A DNA stretch of 64,000 bases from Myxococcales bacterium (GTDB lineage Bacteria; Myxococcota_A; Polyangia; Haliangiales; Haliangiaceae). Below the pieces are notes generated by a model. The model saw only the letters and a program-made list of their open reading frames with translations. It searched no databases and was not told the origin of the DNA. This document shows positions 36,701 to 44,483 of the stretch, one piece after another. Within the stretch, counting starts at the first letter, position 1; every line of letters begins with the position of its first letter. The translations under genes were made by a program, and so were the position numbers. The stretch spans positions 62,001-126,000 of the forward strand of contig JADKKI010000007.1 of assembly GCA_016720595.1 (NCBI GenBank). The letters run 5' to 3'.

Positions 36701-37531
36701 ATGAGTGCCAAGCAACTCGTCCTCGGCGCGGTGGCGTACGACGCCAAGGTCGTCCCGATCTGGGAGGGCTTCAAGCTCTACTTCGAGGCGGCAGGCCTGC
36801 CGTTCGATTTCGTCCTGTACTCGAACTACGAGCGGCAGGTCGAGGCGCACCTGCGCGGCGAGATCGATGTCGCGTGGAACTCGCCCCTGGCCTGGCTCGA
36901 GGCCGAGCGCGCCGCGAAGGCCCGCGGCCGGACCGCGCAGGCGATCGCGATGCGCGACACCGACTGCGATCTGACCAGCGTCGTGCTCGTGCGCGCCGAT
37001 GGTCCGATCCAGACCGCGGCGGACCTCCGCGGCAAGCGGATCGCGGTGGGCGCGGCAGACTCGCCCCAGGCGACCCTGATCCCGCTGGTCGCCCTCGCAG
37101 AGGCCGGCGTCGAGGGCACCGTGGTGCGCCATGACGTCCTGGTCGGCAAGCACGGCGATCACGTCGGCGGAGAGCGCGATGCCGTGAAGGCGTTGCTCGC
37201 CGGCACCGCCGATGCCGCGTGCGTGATCGATGGCAACCGCCTCGCGTTCACGCGCGAAGGTCTGTTCGCATCGAACGCGCTGCGCGTGGTGCTCCAGACC
37301 GCGCCGTACGATCACTGCAACTTCACGACCCTCGATGGCGGTCCGCCCTCGATCGCGAAGTTCCGCGAGCTGCTGCTCGCGATGTCGTACGACGATGCGC
37401 AGGTACGTCCGCTCCTCGACATGGAGGGGCTGAAGGTCTGGAAGGCCGGCCGCACCTCCGGATACGCCCTGCTCGAGCGCGCGATCGATCGGTACGCTAC
37501 CTTGACCCCGTGGCTCGCACAGTACCGATGA
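36701..37531 (+). CDS. PhnD/SsuA-like periplasmic-binding-fold protein without signal peptide
   Basis: 276 residues. The fold of phosphonate/phosphite-type binding proteins is visible: LGAVAYDAKVVPIWEGFK, EIDVAWNSPLAWLEAE, ADLRGKRIAVGAADSPQA and DAACVIDGNR. No export signal is present, and no ABC permease or ATPase is nearby, so it may bind a small ligand in the cytosol or serve as an enzyme subunit. ATG 36701 follows the previous stop by 2 nt. Ligand unknown. Confidence 0.75.
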   Translation: MSAKQLVLGAVAYDAKVVPIWEGFKLYFEAAGLPFDFVLYSNYERQVEAHLRGEIDVAWNSPLAWLEAERAAKARGRTAQAIAMRDTDCDLTSVVLVRADGPIQTAADLRGKRIAVGAADSPQATLIPLVALAEAGVEGTVVRHDVLVGKHGDHVGGERDAVKALLAGTADAACVIDGNRLAFTREGLFASNALRVVLQTAPYDHCNFTTLDGGPPSIAKFRELLLAMSYDDAQVRPLLDMEGLKVWKAGRTSGYALLERAIDRYATLTPWLAQYR

Positions 37532-37538
37532 GGCAGGC

Positions 37539-38690
37539 GTGATCGTCGAGCTCGGAGACCTCGGGCTCGACGAGGGCGCGCACCTCTTGATCAAGCGCGC
37601 GCTCGCAGCGGCGCCGCGCGTCGAGGTCTGCGGGACCGCGACGACACTGCCGGTGGATCTCCCCGCGTGGGCGCGCGCGCTCGGCCATGGGGTCGAGCGA
37701 ACGGCCTCCGGCTTCACGCTGACCCGCGGACCCGATCGCTGGCATGGCGCCGAGCGCGCGGGGAGCGTCGGCGCGCCCTCGGCGGTCGCGCCGCAGCACT
37801 GGGGCCTGGCCGCGCGCGGTGCACTGGTCGAGCTCGGCGCACCGACACTCGAGCTGCCGATCGCCACGCGGCGAGAGGTGTGGGCCGACGAGGCCGCGCG
37901 GCTCTACGCGCAAGCCGCCGCCGCGCAATGGGATCCGGCGACGGCGATCCCGTGGGACGCACCGGCCGATCACCCTGCGGAGGTCGAGGACGCCGTGGTC
38001 CAGGTGATGACGTACCTGATCGAGAACGAGACCGCCGCGCTGCTCGTCCCGGCGCGGTTCCTCGCGCGCTTGCATCCCCATTTCCGGGAGGTCATGCAGC
38101 TCCTCGCGATCCAGGGCGCGGACGAGGCGCGCCACATCGAGGTGTTCACGCGGCGCGCGAGGCTCCGGCGCGATCAGCTCGGGCTGTCCACCGCCGGCGG
38201 CCAGGCCTCCCTCGCGTCCCTGTTCGACGAGCCCGAGTTCGCGGTGGCGAGCTTCCTGCTCTCCGTGCTCGGAGAGGGCAGCTTCCTCGCGCTCCTGTGG
38301 TTCCTGCGCGACCACGCACCCGATCTGTGTACCCGCGAGGTCGCGCGACTCGCGGCGCAGGACGAGGCCCGGCACGTCGCGTTCGGGCTCGCGCACCTGG
38401 GGCGTCACCTCACCGAGGAGCCTGCCCTCCGCGATCGGCTCGCCGATGCGATCGAGCGCCGGCACGCCTCGCTCGCGCACACCGCGGGGCTCAACGCCGA
38501 GGTGTTCGATGCGCTGATCCTGCTCGCCGCCGGGAGCTGGGACCCGGCCGCGTTGCGCGCCGGGCACCTCGCCGTGGTCGAGCTCCAGCGCACCATGGAC
38601 GAGGGCCGCAAGCAGCGCCTGCTCCGGCTCGGCTTCGCACCGGAGCGCGCTGCAGCGCTGTCGGCGCTCCACACGCGCAACTTCATGTGA
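37539..38690 (+). CDS. TusA-like domain fused to ferritin-like diiron protein
   Basis: 383 residues. Residues 1-~70 resemble a TusA/SirA sulfur-carrier fold (VEVCGTATTLPVDLPAWARALGH), although the catalytic Cys-Pro motif is absent. Residues ~140-380 form a ferritin-like four-helix bundle with diiron ligands ENETAALL (~163), EARHIEVF (~196), a Glu near LGEGSFL (~246) and DEARHVAF (~275). Diiron oxygenase or oxidase activity is likely; substrate unknown. GTG start 7 nt after the PhnD-like stop; part of the same operon. Confidence 0.7.
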   Translation: MIVELGDLGLDEGAHLLIKRALAAAPRVEVCGTATTLPVDLPAWARALGHGVERTASGFTLTRGPDRWHGAERAGSVGAPSAVAPQHWGLAARGALVELGAPTLELPIATRREVWADEAARLYAQAAAAQWDPATAIPWDAPADHPAEVEDAVVQVMTYLIENETAALLVPARFLARLHPHFREVMQLLAIQGADEARHIEVFTRRARLRRDQLGLSTAGGQASLASLFDEPEFAVASFLLSVLGEGSFLALLWFLRDHAPDLCTREVARLAAQDEARHVAFGLAHLGRHLTEEPALRDRLADAIERRHASLAHTAGLNAEVFDALILLAAGSWDPAALRAGHLAVVELQRTMDEGRKQRLLRLGFAPERAAALSALHTRNFM

Positions 38691-38692
38691 GT

Positions 38693-38698
38693 TACGCT
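38693..38698 (+). promoter_or_regulatory. -10 hexamer TACGCT for ArsC/Spx-like selenoprotein gene
   Basis: TACGCT lies 8 nt upstream of ATG 38707 and directly after the preceding stop codon. This supports transcription of the N-terminal segment that contains the in-frame TGA. Confidence 0.48.
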
Positions 38699-38706
38699 CG
38701 CTCTCG

Positions 38707-39060
38707 ATGAAGCTCTATCTCAAGAAGACCTGAACGAGCTGCCGTGACGCGAGGAGTTCCTTGCGCAGCAGTGGGCTCGAGCTGGAAGAAGTCGACTACG
38801 GCAAGACCGGCCTGACCGCCGAGACCGTCCTGGCCCTCGTGGCCAAGGCAGGCTCGGTGGCCGCGGTGCTCAACACGCGACACGCCACGGCCAAGGCGAA
38901 CGGCTGGGTGGACAAGCCGCCCTCCCCAGCCGAGTTCGCGAAGGCGGTGGTCGCGGAGGTCAACCTCCTGCGCCGGCCGATCCTGATCGACGGCGCGAAG
39001 ATCATCATCGGCTTCGACCGGCCGGCCTACGCGGCGATCGCCAAGCTCGCGAAGAAGTGA
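38707..39060 (+). CDS. ArsC/Spx-family thioredoxin-fold protein, probable selenoprotein (in-frame TGA)
   Basis: 117 residues if the TGA at 38731 is read as selenocysteine (U): MKLYLKKT-U-TSCRDARSSL, then LELEEVDYGKTGLTAE and RRPILIDGAKIIIGFDR. This is the full length and order of ArsC/Spx-like reductases (compare C-T-S-C-R in Spx), with U replacing the first Cys of the redox pair. Translation from an internal TTG at 38761 would delete the active site and first strand, making it nonsensical. A SECIS-like hairpin starts 4 nt after the TGA. Alternatives are a Cys-to-stop mutation or a sequence error. The ending is convergent with the macrodomain gene (1-nt gap). Selenocysteine machinery is not in the window. 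Confidence 0.72.
38738..38769 (+). promoter_or_regulatory. Candidate bacterial SECIS hairpin
   Basis: Lower stem GCTGC/GCAGC (38738-38742 with 38765-38769), a six-nt bulge on the 5' side, upper stem GCGAGG/CCTTGC (38749-38754 with 38759-38764, one G-U pair), and loop AGTT at 38755-38758. The loop begins 21 nt after the TGA and contains GT, as expected for SelB-bound elements, which lie within about 40 nt of the UGA. Confidence 0.5.
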
Positions 39061-39061
39061 G

Positions 39062-39592
39062 TCAGGCGTCGGCCATCGCCGCGGTGGCGATGAAGGTCGC
39101 GAGCGCGTCGTACGTACAGAGGATGACCTGCGCGGGCGCGGGATGCGCATCGAGCTCTTCCGCGATGGTCGCGATCGCCGTGTCGTAGGCCTCGCGCACC
39201 GGATAGCTGTAGATGCCGGTCGAGATCCCGGGGAATGCGATGGTCTGGATCCCGTGCGCTCGCGCGATCTCGAGGCTCCGCCGGTAGCACGACGCGAGCT
39301 TCGCGCGCTCGCCCCCTGTGCCACCGTTCCACTTGGGTCCGACCGCGTGGATGATGAACTTCGCCGGTAGCCGGTAGCCCTTGGTCAGCTTCGCGTTGCC
39401 GGTGGCGCAGCCCTGCAGCATGCGGCACTCGGCCACGAGGTCCGGACCGGCCTTGCGATGGATCGCTCCGTCCACACCTCCACCACCGAGCAGAGAGCTG
39501 TTGGCGGCGTTGACGATCGCGTCGACCTCGAGCGTCGTGATGTCGGCCTCCACGATCGAGATCCGCTCGCGTGCCTGTGGGGAGATCGCCAT
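39062..39592 (-). CDS. Macrodomain protein (O-acetyl-ADP-ribose deacetylase type)
   Basis: 176 residues, a single macrodomain. ADITTLEVDAIVNAANSSL, GGGGVDGAIHRKAG and FPGISTGIYSYP are the ADP-ribose-binding loops and catalytic Asn/Asp region of the YmdB/MacroD class. It hydrolyses O-acetyl-ADP-ribose or removes ADP-ribose from proteins. The start codon lies inside a perfect palindrome (next entry), suggesting tight control. Confidence 0.93.
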   Translation of the reverse strand: MAISPQARERISIVEADITTLEVDAIVNAANSSLLGGGGVDGAIHRKAGPDLVAECRMLQGCATGNAKLTKGYRLPAKFIIHAVGPKWNGGTGGERAKLASCYRRSLEIARAHGIQTIAFPGISTGIYSYPVREAYDTAIATIAEELDAHPAPAQVILCTYDALATFIATAAMADA

Positions 39593-39611
39593 GGTGTCAC
39601 TTTGACACCAT
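39591..39611. promoter_or_regulatory. Perfect palindrome over the macrodomain start
   Basis: Arms ATGGTGTCA (39591-39599) and TGACACCAT (39603-39611) around CTT: 9-3-9, no mismatch. Read on the minus strand it covers the -10 region (CAAAGT, 6 nt before ATG) and the first codon. A dimeric repressor could bind here, or the transcript could fold and hide the start. Confidence 0.55.
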
Positions 39612-39631
39612 CGCCCAGACTCTGCAACCCC

Positions 39632-40105
39632 TCAGTCGGCGTTGGGATCGGGCTCGGTGATGGTGGCCACCGGATTCCCCCCCTGCGAGACCACCTCGAG
39701 CTTGTAGGTGATGAAGTCGCCATCGCAGTCGAGATCGCCGATCGCCGTGGCCGTCGCGCTCTTGCCATCGCTCTGGTAGCTGTAGCGAAACCGGTTGGGG
39801 TCGTCGATCGTGAAGTCGAGGCTGGCCCACACCGGGTCCTTCGCCCAGTCGGTCTCGACCGGGCACTTCGCGTTCTGCCCCTTGCAGCAGTCCACCGCCG
39901 GCTTGGGCCCGGTCTTGCCGACCGGGAACTGATCGTTGGCCACGAAGGTGGCCTTCAGGTTCTTGCCGAGCTTGTTGAGCTGAACCGCCGCCTCGGTGCG
40001 CTGCGACCGCTCCTTGTAGCGCTCCGCCTCCTTGCAGGACACCAGCGCAGAGATCCCGAGGAGCCCGAGGAGCCCGAGGTGCCCGAGGTGCATGAGGCTT
40101 CGCAT
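39632..40105 (-). CDS. Lipoprotein or pilin-like protein with C-terminal acidic domain
   Basis: 157 residues from ATG 40105. The N-terminus MRSLMHLGHLGLLGLLG ... ALVSCKEAERYKERS has a lipobox (VSC) followed by a helix, then PVGKTGPKPAVDCCKG and a beta-rich region ending ITEPDPNAD. The hydrophobic-then-helical start with a globular C-terminal part recalls type IV pilin-like proteins of myxobacteria, but the lipobox argues for a lipoprotein. The signal is encoded by a nine-base tandem repeat. Confidence 0.6.
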   Translation of the reverse strand: MRSLMHLGHLGLLGLLGISALVSCKEAERYKERSQRTEAAVQLNKLGKNLKATFVANDQFPVGKTGPKPAVDCCKGQNAKCPVETDWAKDPVWASLDFTIDDPNRFRYSYQSDGKSATATAIGDLDCDGDFITYKLEVVSQGGNPVATITEPDPNAD

Positions 40106-40111
40106 CCCGTC

Positions 40112-40117
40112 AGGGTA
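40112..40117 (-). promoter_or_regulatory. -10 hexamer TACCCT for the 40105 lipoprotein gene
   Basis: On the minus strand TACCCT ends 6 nt before ATG 40105, supporting this start rather than one further upstream. Confidence 0.45.
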
Positions 40118-40142
40118 TCGCAGGCACGGGATCTGGATCGAG

Positions 40143-40148
40143 TATGGT
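40143..40148 (+). promoter_or_regulatory. -10 hexamer TATGGT for Cys-rich lipoprotein gene
   Basis: TATGGT lies 6 nt upstream of GTG 40155. With the opposing hexamer at 40112 it makes a compact divergent promoter pair. Confidence 0.48.
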
Positions 40149-40154
40149 GCCGCC

Positions 40155-40778
40155 GTGCGGGTCGCCCTCGTCCTCCTCCTGATCGCGGCCTGCGGTCGCA
40201 TCGGCTTTGATCGCTCCGGATCCGGGGGTGGAAGCGGAGGTGATGGCGGAACCGTGAGCGACGCGCGCACCGACGCACCGAGCATCCCGTGCACCGCGGC
40301 CGCGTGCACCGCCGCCGGTGGGGCGTGCGTAGGCATGGTCTGTACGTTCACGTGCGGCACCAACGGCTGCACTGCCCCGACCACCTGCCCGGCGGGTCTC
40401 GACTGCAAGGTGAACTGCACCGGCGCGAACTCGTGCCAGGGCCCCGTCAACTGCGGCGAGGCGGCCGGCTGCACGGTCACCTGTAGTGGCAACAACTCGT
40501 GCCAGGGCGGGGTCACCGCCGGGCAGATGCAGGGCGACGTCAGCATCGCGTGCATCGGCGGGTCGTCGTGCCAGGGCCCCATCACGTGCGGGCCCGCCTC
40601 TTGCCGGATCAGCTGCACCGGGACCTCGAGCTGTGTGGGCGGCTTCGACTGCACCAACGCCTGCTCGTGCGTGACGTCGTGCGGCCCGGGGTCGAGCTGC
40701 GGCCCGGCGCAGTGTCCCAGCGGGTGCACGCTGGGCACGAGCTGCACCGACCAGGTCCCCTGCGTGACGAGCTGCTGA
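40155..40778 (+). CDS. Cysteine-rich repeat lipoprotein
   Basis: 207 residues. Signal MRVALVLLLIAACGR with lipobox (IAAC), a Gly/Ser/Asp linker, then ~150 residues containing about 40 Cys in short units such as CTGANSCQGPVNCG, CSGNNSCQGG and CTGTSSCVGG. The repeats probably form disulfide-linked turns on the cell surface. Such proteins are frequent in myxobacteria; function unknown. Ends 1 nt before the convergent VWA gene. Confidence 0.68.
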   Translation: MRVALVLLLIAACGRIGFDRSGSGGGSGGDGGTVSDARTDAPSIPCTAAACTAAGGACVGMVCTFTCGTNGCTAPTTCPAGLDCKVNCTGANSCQGPVNCGEAAGCTVTCSGNNSCQGGVTAGQMQGDVSIACIGGSSCQGPITCGPASCRISCTGTSSCVGGFDCTNACSCVTSCGPGSSCGPAQCPSGCTLGTSCTDQVPCVTSC

Positions 40779-40779
40779 G

Positions 40780-41949
40780 TCAGCCGCGGATGATCTCGGC
40801 CATCGCCTCGGCGAGCCGCTCCGGCGTGCACACGAGGATGTCCATGCCGTTCTTGCGGCACTTCCCTGCCGTGGCCTTGTTGTACTCGGGCCGCGCGTCA
40901 TACCCGAGAGCGCCGAGCCCGATCATCCGGACGCCCGAGTCCGCCATCACCCGAACTTGATCGACGAGGTCCTGCTCGTCGCGGCCTTCGAAGAAGTCCG
41001 TGATCAAGACCACGATGGTCCGCGCGGGCTCCGCCACCAGCCCGCCGCAGTAGACCAGCGCCTGGGTGATGTCGGTGCCGCCACCGAGCTGGACCTTGAG
41101 CAGCACGTCGACCGGTGAGCCCACCTCGGCCGAGAGATCGACGACGTTGGTGTCGAACAGCACCAGCGAGGTCTTCACCGCCGGCAGCTCCGCGAAGATC
41201 GAGGCCATCACCGCAGAGAAGATCGCCGAATCGAGCATCGAGCCAGACTGATCGACGCAGACGATGATGTGCCACGGCCGCTTGTTGCGCTCCGCCGCGA
41301 AGTAGAACAGCTGCTCCACGAGGAGGCGGCGCCGATCGTCGTCCCAGTTGTGGAGGTTCTTGCGCAGCGTCTTCTTGAGATCGAGGTTCCGGAACACCTT
41401 CCGCGGGGAGTGACGATCCTTGCGCAAGGCCCCGGTGATCGCCGCCTCGATCCTCACCTCGAGCTGGCGCTTCAGCTGCTCGACGACCTGATCGATGATC
41501 TTGCGGGCGAGGATCCGCGCCCGCGGATCGAGTAGATCCTTGTGCGTCATCAGCGTCTTGACCAGCTCGACGTTGGGCTCGATCTTCTCGAGCAACTTCG
41601 GGTGGTCGAGCAGCTCGCTGATCCCGCGCCGGGAGATCAGCTCGCGCTCGAGCACCTCCTTGGCCTGGCGGGGGAACAGCTCCGAGACCGCATCGATCCA
41701 GGTCGGAACGGTGAGCGCCGAGGCCCCACTGCCCGCGCCGCGATCGTCGCCCTGGAACACGAAGTCGATCGCCGCCTGCGCCGCGCTCGCCTGAGGATCG
41801 CCCGTGCACGAGATGCCGACCTGCTCGGCCGTCTTGCCGAGCACCAGCCGCCAGCGGCTGACCCAGCTCTGGTCCTCGGCAGACAGCACCACGGCCGGGC
41901 GCGCGGGTGCGGCCGGCTTCGCGGGCGGTGTTCTTCGACGCCCCGCCAT
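40780..41949 (-). CDS. VWA domain protein of the SWIM/MoxR/DUF5682 cluster
   Basis: 389 residues from ATG 41949. A Pro/Ala-rich start leads to a helical region (~60-200), then a von Willebrand A domain with MIDAS motif VCVDQSGSMLDS, GGGTDITQ and LITDFFEG. VWA proteins bind partners through a metal at MIDAS and act with MoxR AAA+ ATPases. Start overlaps the DUF5682 stop (ATGA). Last gene of a five-gene overlapping operon. Confidence 0.9.
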   Translation of the reverse strand: MAGRRRTPPAKPAAPARPAVVLSAEDQSWVSRWRLVLGKTAEQVGISCTGDPQASAAQAAIDFVFQGDDRGAGSGASALTVPTWIDAVSELFPRQAKEVLERELISRRGISELLDHPKLLEKIEPNVELVKTLMTHKDLLDPRARILARKIIDQVVEQLKRQLEVRIEAAITGALRKDRHSPRKVFRNLDLKKTLRKNLHNWDDDRRRLLVEQLFYFAAERNKRPWHIIVCVDQSGSMLDSAIFSAVMASIFAELPAVKTSLVLFDTNVVDLSAEVGSPVDVLLKVQLGGGTDITQALVYCGGLVAEPARTIVVLITDFFEGRDEQDLVDQVRVMADSGVRMIGLGALGYDARPEYNKATAGKCRKNGMDILVCTPERLAEAMAEIIRG

Positions 41950-44483
41950 CAGAACGTCCAGTCCTTCATGATCACGGCCACGCGCGCATCGACGGTCGCC
42001 ATGTACGCGGCCGCCTCGGTCGACGTCGCCGGCAGCTCGGCGATCTCCTCGGTGCTCGACAGCCCGTACCGGCTCGCCACGCGATCGGCGAAGGCGAGCC
42101 GCTGGCGCTCGTGCAGCCGCTCGAACGCGCGCCGCACCTTGGGCAGCAGGGTCATGAAGTGGTCCCACGGCGCCGCCCGCAGCAGATCATCGATTGCGCC
42201 CACGAGCGCATCCGCCCCGAGCAGCATCGAGGTCTTCGACACCGCGAAGGCGCCGTCGAGGAACTCTCCCGCCAGCACCATCTTGTCCGGCTGCGAGGTG
42301 GCGAATGCCGCGACGCGATGCGCGAGCTCCGCCGGATCGATCACGCGGAGCTCCGCGAGGATCCCCGCATAGGCGCCCTGCATGAACGGGACGGTCGCGG
42401 CGAGCGCGGCCGCGGTGACCTGGTCCGTGAACAGCGCTCGATCGAGCTCGAGGTCCCCGCCCAGCACGGCCTCGGCGAGCGACTTCAGGTGCGCCATCGT
42501 CGCCTCCTGCTGATCCACGGGGATGGCGCCCAGATCGCTCACGGCCAGGCACGCGCGGGTGTACGCCCGGCCGGCGAGCTCCTCGATCGCGGGCCGACCG
42601 AGATCTCGCTGGATCGCGAGCCGGTTCAGCACCAGCAGGTGCACGAGCGCTTCGCACTGCGAAGCGAAGTGACGATCTTCGTCGATCGCCGCACCCGCTG
42701 CGCCCTCGAGGCGCTGCACGAGTTGGGGCACCTGCATCGCCACCGCGTCGAGCAGGCGCTTGCACGTGGCCCCCGCGTGCCGTTGCTCCTTCGCCACGTC
42801 CTCCTCGAGCTGTGCGATCGCCGCGGCCTCGATCGTATCGCCGTAGAGGTTCTTCTCGATCAGCTGCGACTCGACCTTGGGCGACCAGGCGAGGATCCAC
42901 TTCTCGCGGAACAGCGTGGTGCCATCGCCGGTGCGGCCTCCTTCGAGCGCCCCGAGGCCGAGGCCGAGCGAGGCGATCCGGTGCAGGAACGCCGAACGCT
43001 TCGCGCCCTGGTCCTCCCGCAGATCCAGGGTCAGCACCAGGCGCTTGTCCCGCCCCATCACCTCACCGAGGTCGAGGGCGTCGAGCTGCGCGTAGAAATC
43101 GTGCACCACCGGCAGCCGCCCGAGCGCCGGCGTGACCCGCCCTACCGCGGTCCCGACCTCGGCATGCCCCATCGCCGCCAGCAGGTGCCGCCCCTCCTCC
43201 TCCGGGCGGCCCTTGCAGCAGCACGAGATCAGCGCATCACGGATGTCGTCGAGGATCGGTGCCGGGCGCCCGCGAAGGGCGGCGAGCATGCGTGCGTGCT
43301 GGGTGACCGAGATCGCATCCGCACTCGACAGCGCTGCGCCTTCTTTGCGGCCGCGCGCCAGGACGGTGGTGACGTGCTCGATCATCGCGCCGATCCACGG
43401 CGCGTCGTCCTTGTCATCGAGGTGGTCCCACACCGCCTGATAGAACCGCGGCGCCCGATTCGCCGCGCCATAGCCCGACATCTCGCTCACCCGGAAGTAC
43501 GAGTACGGCACCACGGTGGTGAACGTCGTGCCCTTCGGCGACTCCGGTGGTTCCAGGGCGTCGTCGCGATCGAGGAACAGGTGGAATCCACCGCACACGA
43601 CCATCGCGTCTCTGGGAGACAGCTTACGCTTCGCGAGCTCGCGCGCGATCTGGCGCTTCATGAACCTCTCGCGCGGCAGGGTGTCATCGCTCGCGATCCG
43701 CTCGGGCCGCGTCGTCGCGCGGACCGCGGCGCAGAAGTATGCGAGGTCGCGCCGGAACTCCTCGTACCCGGCGTGGCGATGCCCGATCTCGAACATCGAG
43801 TCCCACGCCTCGTCCCACGACCGGTAGCCCGCGGCACGTGCCATCGCCTGATAGAAGCTGCTGGTGGTGACCATCGCCTCCCAGCTCGGGGCGGACACCG
43901 GGTGCGGCTCCTCGTCGTCGGCAGGCTCCTCGACGTCCTCGCCGTCGATCTCGTCGTCGTCGTCCGGGTCATCGAGGTCGGCCTCCTCCACCACCGGAGC
44001 CGCGTCGCTCGCCTCGCCGCCGTCGTTGTCGTCCGGCCGCGCCCAGTGCGACGGATCGATCAGCGCGTGGTTTGGAAGATCGATGAACACGGCCTCCCCG
44101 CCATACGCGAGCGTCTCCTTCATCGCCACGTACTCGGGCGAGTACGCCAGGAACGGGTACCAGACCGGGAACCGCGGCGGGATCTCGGGGGCAGCGCTCG
44201 CCTTGCCGGCCAACCCCAGCGTGTTGTCATCGTCGCGGTAGCTCGCATAGAGCGCCACCGGCGGCTTGGTCTTGGCATCCACGACGTGGCGGATCATCTC
44301 GCTCGCATCCGCGGGCCCTTCGATCAGCACGAGCTTTGGCTTGCGCGCGCGGATCGCGGCACGCAGGTGGCGCGCCACGGCCGGCGAGTGATGCCGGACC
44401 GGGAACCAGTACAGCTCCTCGGCGAGCACGCGGTCCGCTCGCGCCTGCACCTCGTCGATGTCGAGCCCATCCGTGAACGTCAT
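41949..44483 (-). CDS. DUF5682 family protein
   Basis: 844 residues, large and soluble. The N-terminus WFPVRHHSPAVARHLRAAI, then VLIEGPADASEMI and PALYASYRDD-like segments match DUF5682; an acidic, probably disordered insert lies around residues 150-185 (DDPDDDDEIDGEDVEEP). Activity unknown. DUF5682 genes sit almost always beside MoxR and VWA partners. It overlaps both neighbours. Confidence 0.82.
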   Translation of the reverse strand: MTFTDGLDIDEVQARADRVLAEELYWFPVRHHSPAVARHLRAAIRARKPKLVLIEGPADASEMIRHVVDAKTKPPVALYASYRDDDNTLGLAGKASAAPEIPPRFPVWYPFLAYSPEYVAMKETLAYGGEAVFIDLPNHALIDPSHWARPDDNDGGEASDAAPVVEEADLDDPDDDDEIDGEDVEEPADDEEPHPVSAPSWEAMVTTSSFYQAMARAAGYRSWDEAWDSMFEIGHRHAGYEEFRRDLAYFCAAVRATTRPERIASDDTLPRERFMKRQIARELAKRKLSPRDAMVVCGGFHLFLDRDDALEPPESPKGTTFTTVVPYSYFRVSEMSGYGAANRAPRFYQAVWDHLDDKDDAPWIGAMIEHVTTVLARGRKEGAALSSADAISVTQHARMLAALRGRPAPILDDIRDALISCCCKGRPEEEGRHLLAAMGHAEVGTAVGRVTPALGRLPVVHDFYAQLDALDLGEVMGRDKRLVLTLDLREDQGAKRSAFLHRIASLGLGLGALEGGRTGDGTTLFREKWILAWSPKVESQLIEKNLYGDTIEAAAIAQLEEDVAKEQRHAGATCKRLLDAVAMQVPQLVQRLEGAAGAAIDEDRHFASQCEALVHLLVLNRLAIQRDLGRPAIEELAGRAYTRACLAVSDLGAIPVDQQEATMAHLKSLAEAVLGGDLELDRALFTDQVTAAALAATVPFMQGAYAGILAELRVIDPAELAHRVAAFATSQPDKMVLAGEFLDGAFAVSKTSMLLGADALVGAIDDLLRAAPWDHFMTLLPKVRRAFERLHERQRLAFADRVASRYGLSSTEEIAELPATSTEAAAYMATVDARVAVIMKDWTF

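Noticed and set aside
38761..39060. A truncated 99-residue ArsC-like gene starting at TTG 38761
   Set aside because: It would lack the first strand and redox site, while the full N-terminus is encoded upstream through the TGA.
40106..40861. Upstream extension of the 40105 lipoprotein to 409 residues
   Set aside because: The extension is antisense to the Cys-rich lipoprotein gene and has no homology; the signal peptide and -10 sit at 40105.
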